58,740 nt of DNA from Geobacteraceae bacterium GWC2_55_20 (lineage in GTDB: Bacteria > Desulfobacterota > Desulfuromonadia > Geobacterales > Pseudopelobacteraceae). The stretch spans positions 186 to 58,925 of the forward strand of contig MGZK01000018.1 in NCBI GenBank assembly GCA_001802125.1, read 5' to 3'. Both the position numbers and the translations under genes were made by a program. Below the pieces are notes generated by a model. The model did not search any database, had not been told where the DNA came from, and saw only the letters and a program-made list of their open reading frames with translations. This document shows, in pieces, positions 44,699 to 51,634 of this stretch (within the stretch, counting starts at the first letter, position 1; each line of letters starts with the position of its first letter).

Positions 44699-45415
44699 AT
44701 GGACCAGTTTGACGGCAAGGATATCATGGAAATAATGCAGGAAGATCTGCTGCGCGCCCTGAAAAAACCACGCAAGGAACGGCGCTGGGCAATGGCGATC
44801 GACCTTAAGAAGTGTATCGGCTGCCATGCCTGCACTACCGGCTGCATGTCCGAGAACCTGACACCACCCGAGATTCATTATCGCCCGGTCAAGGAAGAAG
44901 AGATCGGCGAGTACCCCAATACCGGCATGCGTTTTCTGCCACGTCCATGTTTTCATTGCGATTCGCCCACCTGCACACCGGTCTGTCCGGTTACCGCTAC
45001 TTACAAGCGCGATGACGGCCTGGTCGTGATCGATTACAAGAAATGCATCGGTTGCCGCTACTGCATCGTGGCCTGTCCATACGGCGCCCGTTCGGCCGAT
45101 TCCGGGCATTACTTTACCGGTGACTTCCACGATAAAACCTATGAAGTGGAGAATTCCGGCGAGTACGGCGGTAATTTCAAACGCAAGAGCCACTGGCATT
45201 CGCCGATCGGCAACGCCCGCAAGTGCCACTTCTGCATACACCGGGTGGAAAAGGGTGAACTGACCCGTTGCACGACAACCTGCCTCGGCAACGCCACCTT
45301 CTTCGGCGATATCAACGACCCCAAGGCCCTGATCACCAAGCTGATCTCCAAGCCGAACGTGTTCAGGTACAAGGAAGAGTTGGGCACAAAACCGATGGTG
45401 TATTATATCACCTGA
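44699..45415 (+). CDS. four-cluster iron-sulfur electron-transfer subunit (PsrB-like)
   Basis: A 238-residue ferredoxin-like subunit with four Cys groups for [4Fe-4S] clusters: CIGCHACTTGC (39-49), CFHCDSPTCTPVCP, CIGCRYCIVACPYG and CHFCIH with the later CTTTC. It passes electrons between the membrane subunit and the molybdoenzyme. No Tat signal of its own, so it is probably exported with the catalytic subunit. GGAGG precedes the ATG. Confidence 0.93.
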   Translation: MDQFDGKDIMEIMQEDLLRALKKPRKERRWAMAIDLKKCIGCHACTTGCMSENLTPPEIHYRPVKEEEIGEYPNTGMRFLPRPCFHCDSPTCTPVCPVTATYKRDDGLVVIDYKKCIGCRYCIVACPYGARSADSGHYFTGDFHDKTYEVENSGEYGGNFKRKSHWHSPIGNARKCHFCIHRVEKGELTRCTTTCLGNATFFGDINDPKALITKLISKPNVFRYKEELGTKPMVYYIT

Positions 45416-45453
45416 CAGGCGCCCGGAATTTCCGGATAGCAGGCTCAGCAGTA

Positions 45454-45489
45454 AAAACAGGGGAATTCCAGTGAGTTCCCCTGTTTTTA
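45454..45489 (+). terminator. terminator of the molybdoenzyme operon
   Basis: AAAACAGGGGAA (45454-45465) pairs perfectly with TTCCCCTGTTTT (45476-45487) around a 10-base loop, with T continuing. It lies about 40 bases after the iron-sulfur gene's stop. Confidence 0.9.
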
Positions 45490-45631
45490 TGACACGCCGC
45501 AAAATGGCAACGGGTTTAAAATCCTGCTTTAGAAAACTGGAGTTGTTGACGGGCGGACACGTTTTTGATACCACACTATTGTATTTTCAACGCAACACAG
45601 GCGGCAATTCCGCCTTGTACAAAGGACGCAA

Positions 45632-46105
45632 ATGAAACAAGTAGCAAAGAACACCGTGGTAACACTCAGTTACAATCTTACCGACCCTGACGGAAACATG
45701 CTTGACGAGGGCAATCAGCCGATAGTGTATCTACATGGCGGCTATGGAGGCGTATTCGCTCCCATTGAAAGTGCGCTGGAAGGCAAACTGGTCGGAGATG
45801 CTGTGACCGTCAAGCTTCAACCCGCCGATGCTTTTGGCGAATATGATTTCGATTTGCTGCAGATTGAACCGGTTGAAAACCTGCCGCAACCGCTCAAGGT
45901 AGGAATGATGATTGAAGGCGAAACCGAGGAAGGACTGGAAGAGAGCGCTGTATTCTATACCGTAACAGAAATTGCCGACGGCAAGGCGGTTCTGGACGGC
46001 AATCACCCGCTGTCGGGCATGGCACTGGTTTTCATCGCCGCTGTCACCGCGATACGACCGGCGACAGCGGCAGAGATCGCGGCCGGCGAAGCGCTTGGCG
46101 CTTGA
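45632..46105 (+). CDS. SlyD-like FKBP-type peptidyl-prolyl isomerase
   Basis: A 157-residue protein with the SlyD layout: VVTLSYNLTDPDGNMLDEG, then GVFAPIESALEGKLVGD, the inserted-flap region DAFGEYDFDLLQIEP, and a C-terminal GNHPLSGMALVF strand. It catalyses prolyl isomerisation and acts as a chaperone. The metal-binding His-rich tail of SlyD is absent here. AAAGGA precedes the ATG. A zinc-ribbon gene follows on the same strand, after 33 bases. Confidence 0.85.
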   Translation: MKQVAKNTVVTLSYNLTDPDGNMLDEGNQPIVYLHGGYGGVFAPIESALEGKLVGDAVTVKLQPADAFGEYDFDLLQIEPVENLPQPLKVGMMIEGETEEGLEESAVFYTVTEIADGKAVLDGNHPLSGMALVFIAAVTAIRPATAAEIAAGEALGA

Positions 46106-46138
46106 TCCATATATCCTGAAATATTGGAGTAACAGTTC

Positions 46139-46828
46139 ATGGCCAGATGCACCAACTGCAACGCTCCCCTGCCGGACGGTTCCCTGCTGTGCACCTACTG
46201 CGGTGACCGCAATGACGTTGACCTGAGGGGGATACACTACCACACCACCCACGCCCCGGACCTGCCCCGCACCTGCCCCCGTTGCGGGGTAAACCTGAAA
46301 ACAATCAACCTGAATCTGAAAGGCACTTTTCTGATTGAAAGGTGCGACCAGTGCCTGGGTCTGTTCTTCGATCCGGCCGAACTGGAAGCACTGCTGGATG
46401 CCGCCGTCTCGAATGTGTTCCTGATAGACCGGGTCGGATTGGACGGCATCAACCTGAAGCGGCCGCCCGACCAATATCCGGTCGCTTACATCAAATGCCC
46501 GGTCTGTTCACAGTTGATGAACCGGGTCAACTTCGGCGCCAGGAGCGGCGTAATTGTCGATCGCTGCAAGGATCATGGCGTCTGGCTGGATGGGGGAGAA
46601 CTACGGCACCTGATGGAATGGATGAAACTGGGCGGCAAGCTCCTCGACCAGGAGCGACAGGAACAGGCCAAAAAGGAAGAGCTAAAGCTGGAAAGGGAGA
46701 AACGGGAGAGCCTGGCGGGTTATCGGACCGAGCCCTCCACGTTTGACAGCTTCAGGGATCCGCTTTTGCGATCCGATCCGGACCTGTTCGACATCATCTA
46801 CAGCGCGATCCGGTTTTTTACAAGGTAA
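46139..46828 (+). CDS. zinc-ribbon (zf-TFIIB-like) protein
   Basis: A 229-residue protein with several paired-Cys motifs: CTNCNAPLPDGSLLCTYCG (residues 4-22), CPRCGVNLKT ... CDQCLGLFFDPAEL, and CPVCSQLMNRVNFGARSGVIVDRCKDHGVWLDGGEL, which is the zf-TFIIB type of zinc ribbon. A coiled-coil follows (LDQERQEQAKKEELKLER). No catalytic motif is seen. Its last 11 bases overlap the convergent hflX gene. Function unknown. Confidence 0.75.
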   Translation: MARCTNCNAPLPDGSLLCTYCGDRNDVDLRGIHYHTTHAPDLPRTCPRCGVNLKTINLNLKGTFLIERCDQCLGLFFDPAELEALLDAAVSNVFLIDRVGLDGINLKRPPDQYPVAYIKCPVCSQLMNRVNFGARSGVIVDRCKDHGVWLDGGELRHLMEWMKLGGKLLDQERQEQAKKEELKLEREKRESLAGYRTEPSTFDSFRDPLLRSDPDLFDIIYSAIRFFTR

Positions 46829-48464
46829 CCTCTTCCGTTTCCTCGGGCCAGAACCTGCGCTGCAACTCATCCATCAATGGCGCCAGGCTCTTGCGGTCAC
46901 GGGCCGATACAGTCACGCTGTTCCGGGTCCTGGCGGACTGCCGCACCCTCAGAAAACCTACCATATCCTTCTTGCGCATCTCGTTCAGAAGATCGGACTT
47001 GTTATAGACCATCAGTTCCTGTTTGTCCCCCAACTCCAGCTCCTGCAGGATTGTCCGCACCTGGGCAATCTGGTCCTCGAAACGGGGATGCGAAGAATCG
47101 ACCACGTGCAGCAACAGGTCGGCATCGCGCAACTCCTCCAGTGTCGCCTTGAAAGCGCCCATCAACGACTTAGGCAGAGAACGGATGAAACCGACCGTAT
47201 CGGTGATGATCACCTCCCGTTCCCGTGGAAAACGCAGACGGCGGGTGGAGGTATCCAGCGTGGCAAAGAGCAGGTCCTCGGTAAAGACATCGCTCTTGGT
47301 CAGCGCATTCAGCAGGGTAGATTTACCGGCATTGGTATAGCCGACGATCGAGATGATCGGCACTCCGGCCTTGATCCGCTGCTGGCGGCGCTGGTCGCGC
47401 CCACGGGAAAGTTCCTTCAGCTCCCGCTCCAGGCTGGCAATCCGGTCCCGGATGCGGCGACGGTCGGTTTCCAGCTTGGTTTCGCCCGGTCCGCGCCCGC
47501 CGATGCCCCCCATCAGGCGCGACATCTGCACCCCACGTCCGGTCAGGCGCGGCAGCAGGTATTTCAGCTGGGCCAGCTCCACCTGCACCTTGCCATCCAG
47601 CGTCTTTGCCCGCCGGGCAAAGATGTCCAGGATCAGCTGGCTGCGGTCGATGACCTTCAGTTCGGTCATGGCCGAAATGCTGCGTATCTGGGCCGGGGTA
47701 AGCTCCTGGTCAAAGATCAGCATGCTGGCGCCATGCTGCAGGGCCCGGATGACCACATCGCGCATCTTCCCCTCCCCCATCAGGAAACGCGGGTTGAGGC
47801 TGCGCGGACGCTGTATGAATTCGTCCAGCGCTTCAACCTGGGCGGTGCGGGCCAACTCCCGCAATTCGGCCATGGAGTCCTCAGCCTCCTGGCGGGTACC
47901 ACTGGTGGTGACCGAGATCAGGATGGCCCTTTCCAGGGCATTAGCGGCCTTTGTCGTCGTGCGGGCCGCCTTCTCCAGATCGGCTTCAAGCTCGTCGATA
48001 AAATGCACGCAGTCCAGATCGATGCGGTCAAACAGCTTGACCGGCTCGACGATCGTACTTGCACCGCGCTGGTCAGGAGATAGCCAGGCCAGCTGGGCCG
48101 AGATCTGCTGCCGGCCGGGCGTAAACATCAGTGTTGCCAGCAGATCCAGCCGTAGCAGTGAAAGGTCGGTCAGGTCATCTTCGCTGACCGGCTCGTTTTT
48201 CAGATGGGTATGGATCAGGCGGAGGCCGCGCATGACACGCCGGCCCAGTGGATAGTCACGCAGCTCGGGGATCACCAGTCCCTTTTCATCCCCGACGATC
48301 ACGTACTCCACGATTCCGGATCGATTGACAAGAATGGCGATCTGGCGGCGCAGATCAGTGGAAAGTTCGACGAGACGTGTGGCAAGTTCGTGGGAACATA
48401 TTTCAGCGGGGAGCACGCGCCTGCGGTACAGACGTTCCAGTGCCTGTATCTGACTGGACTTCAA
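46818..48464 (-). CDS. hflX: HflX GTPase
   Basis: A 548-residue GTPase (with TTG 48464 as start). The HflX N-terminal domain is followed by the GTPase motifs: VGYTNAGKSTLLNAL (G1), ITDTVGFIRSLPKSLMGAFKATL (G3, DTVGF) and VYNKSDL (G4). It splits or rescues stalled ribosomes under stress. The region just upstream of the TTG is in frame and encodes residues (TIKEPFGNLAGLK) that resemble the usual HflX N-terminus. GGAG lies 7 bases before an in-frame ATC at 48494, so the true start may be a non-canonical codon there. Confidence 0.85.
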   Translation of the reverse strand: MKSSQIQALERLYRRRVLPAEICSHELATRLVELSTDLRRQIAILVNRSGIVEYVIVGDEKGLVIPELRDYPLGRRVMRGLRLIHTHLKNEPVSEDDLTDLSLLRLDLLATLMFTPGRQQISAQLAWLSPDQRGASTIVEPVKLFDRIDLDCVHFIDELEADLEKAARTTTKAANALERAILISVTTSGTRQEAEDSMAELRELARTAQVEALDEFIQRPRSLNPRFLMGEGKMRDVVIRALQHGASMLIFDQELTPAQIRSISAMTELKVIDRSQLILDIFARRAKTLDGKVQVELAQLKYLLPRLTGRGVQMSRLMGGIGGRGPGETKLETDRRRIRDRIASLERELKELSRGRDQRRQQRIKAGVPIISIVGYTNAGKSTLLNALTKSDVFTEDLLFATLDTSTRRLRFPREREVIITDTVGFIRSLPKSLMGAFKATLEELRDADLLLHVVDSSHPRFEDQIAQVRTILQELELGDKQELMVYNKSDLLNEMRKKDMVGFLRVRQSARTRNSVTVSARDRKSLAPLMDELQRRFWPEETEEVTL

Positions 48465-48571
48465 ACCTGCTAGATTACCAAATGGTTCTTTGATAGTGAG
48501 ACTCCGGAGAAATTTAAGTTATGGTCGATCCTGAAAGATTCGTTCAGCTGGCGATCTGAACCTCGGACAAC

Positions 48572-49339
48572 CTAGATTCCTATCACATTGTATCCGCCAT
48601 CCACGTAATGGATCTCGCCGGTGACACCGCTGGACAGGTCACTGCAGAGGTAAAGCGCCGAACGGGCAACGTCCTCCTGGGTGACGTTGCGGCGCAGTGG
48701 CGCCTTTTCTTCGACATGATTCAGAATCTGGATAAAACCGTTCACTCCGGCGGCGGCCAGGGTACGGATCGGACCGGCCGAAATGCCGTTTACCCTGACC
48801 CCCTCCGGTCCCATGGCTTCAGCCAGATAGCGCACCGAAGCTTCCAGCGCGGCTTTGGCGACCCCCATCACATTGTAGCTGGGGAACACCTTGACCGCCC
48901 CGTAATAGCTGAGCGTCAGCGCGGCGGCATTGCGCCCCCGCATCATCGCCTGGCCCTCTTTCAGCAGCGCCATGAACGAATAGACGCTGATATCCATTGC
49001 GGTGGCAAACCCCTCGCGGGTGGTATTGACGATGGTTCCCTTCAACTCTTCCTTGTTTGCAAAAGCGATCGCGTGGATGATGATGTCCACACCGTCCCAG
49101 ATTTTGCCAAGCTCGGAGAATACATTCCTGATATCTTCATCACTGGTTACATTGCAGAGCAGGACCACGGCGGCATTGATCGATTCCGCCAGCGGGCGCA
49201 CCCGTTTTTCCAGGGCCTCCCCGGCATAGGTTACGGCCACTTCGGCTCCCTGTTCGTGAAACAACCTGGCAATAGCCCAGGCTATGCTCTTATCGTTTGC
49301 AACGCCGAAGATCAGCGCTTTTTTGCCTTGAAGTAACAT
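48572..49339 (-). CDS. fabI: enoyl-[acyl-carrier-protein] reductase
   Basis: A 255-residue FabI of normal length. The nucleotide-binding GVANDKSIAWAIA, the catalytic pattern LSYYGAVKVFPSYNVMGVAKAALEA (Tyr-x6-Tyr-x6-Lys type; first LSYYG, then YNVMGVAK with the Lys) and the C-terminal EIHYVDGGYN are present. It reduces enoyl-ACP in fatty acid synthesis. It is upstream of hflX on the same strand, about 110 bases away. Confidence 0.94.
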   Translation of the reverse strand: MLLQGKKALIFGVANDKSIAWAIARLFHEQGAEVAVTYAGEALEKRVRPLAESINAAVVLLCNVTSDEDIRNVFSELGKIWDGVDIIIHAIAFANKEELKGTIVNTTREGFATAMDISVYSFMALLKEGQAMMRGRNAAALTLSYYGAVKVFPSYNVMGVAKAALEASVRYLAEAMGPEGVRVNGISAGPIRTLAAAGVNGFIQILNHVEEKAPLRRNVTQEDVARSALYLCSDLSSGVTGEIHYVDGGYNVIGI

Positions 49340-49419
49340 CTCTCAACATCTCCATGTAAATATTATGATTATCCAGTGAACAGTGCCAGTGGCCAACAAC
49401 CTATTAACAGGCGGTGGGA

Positions 49420-49689
49420 TTACCGAACGCTATCAACGTGAGATTCACTCTCCGGAACGAATACCGGCGAGGCGGGTGAGGGAGTCTCCCGATCGGCATC
49501 ATGAGGGGTGTTGCACCGCAGGCCCGCTTCAAGTGCGGCCAGGCGTTTTTCGATTCCTTCCAGCACTTCCAACGTCCTATCCTGCTTACCCTTGATTGCA
49601 AACACGACAAAAGGCATGATCAGCCATATCACCGCCAGGAACAGGCCGATGATGCTCATCATAACCATGAATCCGCCAAAGATCTCCAT
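49420..49689 (-). CDS. small membrane protein
   Basis: An 89-residue protein with one or two membrane helices at residues 5-32 (GFMVMMSIIGLFLAVIWLIMP) and a short coiled-coil (LEVLEGIEKRLAALEAGL) in the cytosolic part. GGGAG lies about 5 bases before the ATG. No family recognised. Confidence 0.6.
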   Translation of the reverse strand: MEIFGGFMVMMSIIGLFLAVIWLIMPFVVFAIKGKQDRTLEVLEGIEKRLAALEAGLRCNTPHDADRETPSPASPVFVPESESHVDSVR

Positions 49690-49871
49690 GTAGTCTCCCG
49701 AAAAATACTATCTTCGTCTATACCACGGCATCGCCAAAAAGTTAAGGTGATATTTTACTGTATACCGCTGGCTGAGACTCTTCCGCAAATCATTAAAAGT
49801 TTGACCGGGGTCATAATAATTTTCCGGCGTCGGCGCTATGCTCCAATCATAAACGATGCGGGGAGGCAAGA

Positions 49872-50093
49872 ATGGAATTCAAAAACGGGCTCGGCGAAAA
49901 AGCAATACAGGATGTAATGGTCAACTACCCGGAAATCGGCGAAATACTGAACCGTTACGAGATCGGCTGCGTTACCTGCAAGGTGGGCATCTGCCTGCTG
50001 AAGGACGTGGTTGCGATCCACGGACTGTCCAAAGAGGATGAAACCAATATCGAACTGGAAATCAACAACCACCTGGTATCAAAAGGAGAATGA
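49872..50093 (+). CDS. DUF1858-like / ScdA_N-like small protein
   Basis: A 73-residue protein. YPEIGEILNRYEIGCVTCKVGICLLKDVVAIHG resembles the DUF1858/ScdA_N pattern: a Tyr-Pro-Glu start, a Gly-Cys-x2-Cys turn and a helix ending in His. The Cys are in CVTCKVGIC. Members are often next to hemerythrins and Ric-type Fe-S repair proteins. GGGGAGG precedes the ATG. First gene of a four-gene unit with Fe-S, hemerythrin and PAS genes. Confidence 0.75.
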   Translation: MEFKNGLGEKAIQDVMVNYPEIGEILNRYEIGCVTCKVGICLLKDVVAIHGLSKEDETNIELEINNHLVSKGE

Positions 50094-50095
50094 TC

Positions 50096-50548
50096 ATGGC
50101 AAATTTGGGATGCGGCTGCCCCGGCAGCATGGCAAGGGTTATCGAACGTGAAGAAACAGTAGCTACCAGCGTCAAGGCGGCCTCGGAACTCCGGCAGTGG
50201 CCGGTACAACTGCACCTGGTGCCCCCCACGGCGCCCTACTTCCAGGATGCGGACATCCTGATCTGTGCCGATTGCGTGGCTTATGCCATGGGCAGCACCC
50301 ATCAGGATCTGCTGAAAGGAAAGGCACTGGCGATCGCCTGCCCCAAACTGGACGACACCACCGCCTACGTGGACAAAATGGCCCATATCTTCAGCGCCAA
50401 CAACATCAAAAGCGTCACCGTCGCAATCATGGAGGTTCCCTGCTGTCGCGGACTTGATATCATGGTTCGCGAAGCGCTTGAGAAAAGCGGCAAACAGATT
50501 CCGCTCGACGCAATCATAGTCGGCATCAACGGAGAACGGAGGAACTGA
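50096..50548 (+). CDS. probable iron-sulfur-binding protein, partner of hemerythrin
   Basis: A protein of about 150 residues from ATG 50096 (GGAG 7 bases upstream). Cys motifs are LGCGCPGSM near the start, ICADCVAYAMG in the middle and VPCCRGLD near the end. In larger relatives this sequence (SELRQWPVQLHL, FSANNIKSVTVAIMEVPCC) follows a ferredoxin domain; here it stands alone. It probably binds an Fe-S cluster. The stop overlaps the hemerythrin start by one base (TGATG). Confidence 0.7.
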   Translation: MANLGCGCPGSMARVIEREETVATSVKAASELRQWPVQLHLVPPTAPYFQDADILICADCVAYAMGSTHQDLLKGKALAIACPKLDDTTAYVDKMAHIFSANNIKSVTVAIMEVPCCRGLDIMVREALEKSGKQIPLDAIIVGINGERRN

Positions 50549-51096
50549 TGAGAACCGATATCACGACGGCACTGGTCAACGAACACAAGCTGATCCTGCG
50601 TATGATCGCACTGCTTGAGCGCAACGCATCCAGAAGCGCGGCTGGCGCATACGGCAACTGGCGCTTCTACCTGGATGGCGTGGACTTCATCCGCAACTAC
50701 GCCGATCGCTTTCATCACGCCAAGGAAGAGGACGTGCTGTTCGAAGCGCTGATCAAAAACGGCATGCCGCGCGAGAACAGCCCGATCGCCGCGATGCTGA
50801 TGGAACATGACCAGGGCAGGGCGTACGTACGAGCAATGGAATCGGCGGCCCTGGACGCGCTGGCCGGAAAAGAAGTTGACCTGGAAACACTAGGCGGGAA
50901 TGCGCTGGCCTATGTGGAATTGCTGCGCGAACATATCGGCAAGGAAGATGGAATCCTCTACCCGCTTGCCGAACGGATCATAGCTGATACACTGAGGGAA
51001 GAAATCGTAGCAGGCTATGCCGCGGCGGAAGCCCGTACCGCGGAAGATTTCAGCGACCGCTACCTGGCACTGGTGCAAAGCTACGAAAACGAGTAG
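50548..51096 (+). CDS. hemerythrin domain protein
   Basis: A 182-residue HHE-type protein. The iron ligands fit the pattern: VNEHKLI (H), FHHAKEEDVLF (HxxxE), LMEHDQG (H), REHIGKEDGILYP (HxxxxE/D). It would bind O2 or NO at a di-iron site. It starts in the stop of the Fe-S gene and lies in a four-gene unit (DUF1858-like, Fe-S, hemerythrin, PAS), which points to oxygen or nitric-oxide sensing or repair. The unit has no regulator that I recognise. Confidence 0.85.
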   Translation: MRTDITTALVNEHKLILRMIALLERNASRSAAGAYGNWRFYLDGVDFIRNYADRFHHAKEEDVLFEALIKNGMPRENSPIAAMLMEHDQGRAYVRAMESAALDALAGKEVDLETLGGNALAYVELLREHIGKEDGILYPLAERIIADTLREEIVAGYAAAEARTAEDFSDRYLALVQSYENE

Positions 51097-51117
51097 TGAA
51101 ACAAAAGGGGGGTTGCC

Positions 51118-51555
51118 ATGCATGATTCACAATCACAGGAATGGCTCTGCAACAGGATTGTCGCCGGAATCGGTGATGCGGTCATGTACTCGGACCGCCA
51201 GGGCACCATCAGATACTGGAACGCCGCCGCGGAAAAGATGTTCGGGTACAGCGCAACGGAAGCACTGGGACAGTCCCTGGACCTGATCATCCCGGAAAAC
51301 CTGCGCGGTCGCCACTGGGAAGGCTACTATCGCGTGATGGAGAGCGGCAGCAGCCGCTACAGCATCGATTTGCTGTCGGCGCCGGCGCTACGCAAGGACG
51401 GCACGCGGCTATCGACCGAGTTTTCGATGGCGCTGATCCGTGATGACGAAGGCGGCATGTTGGGGGTTGCCGCCGTGATTCGCGACGTTAGCGCCCGCTG
51501 GCAGCGCGAACGGGAACTGAAGGAACGCATCCGCGTACTGGAAGCGCGCCCGTAG
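51118..51555 (+). CDS. single PAS-domain protein
   Basis: A 145-residue protein made of one PAS domain: DAVMYSDRQGTIRYWNAAAEKMFGYSATEALG, then RKDGTRLSTEFSMALIRDDEG and VIRDVSARWQRERELKE. It has no kinase, cyclase or DNA-binding part, so it may sense redox or ligand and act by protein contact. Follows the hemerythrin gene by 21 bases. The stop codon is in a REP-type hairpin. Confidence 0.85.
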   Translation: MHDSQSQEWLCNRIVAGIGDAVMYSDRQGTIRYWNAAAEKMFGYSATEALGQSLDLIIPENLRGRHWEGYYRVMESGSSRYSIDLLSAPALRKDGTRLSTEFSMALIRDDEGGMLGVAAVIRDVSARWQRERELKERIRVLEARP

Positions 51556-51596
51556 GGGCGAACCTTGTGTTCGCCCTGTCTTGTGTTCGCCCTGTC
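51556..51596. repeat. REP-type hairpin with two 16-bp tandem copies
   Basis: GGGCGAAC (from 51556) and GTTCGCCC (to 51576) form a hairpin around CTTGT. The 16-base unit TTGTGTTCGCCCTGTC occurs twice in a row (51565-51580 and 51581-51596) and is partly repeated further on. The PAS stop codon precedes it directly. It looks like a repetitive extragenic palindrome and could also act as a transcription end. Confidence 0.65.
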
Positions 51597-51634
51597 TTGT
51601 TTCACCCATGCCATGGCAGATCACACATACACCA

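Noticed and set aside
41339-45415. Assignment as arsenate or selenate reductase
   Set aside because: The motifs do not separate these from polysulfide/thiosulfate-type enzymes by eye, so the substrate was left open.
46743-48083. Long open frame of 446 residues on the plus strand
   Set aside because: It lies wholly opposite hflX, starts inside the zinc-ribbon gene and has no ribosome-binding site or motif; it is a shadow of a high-GC coding strand.
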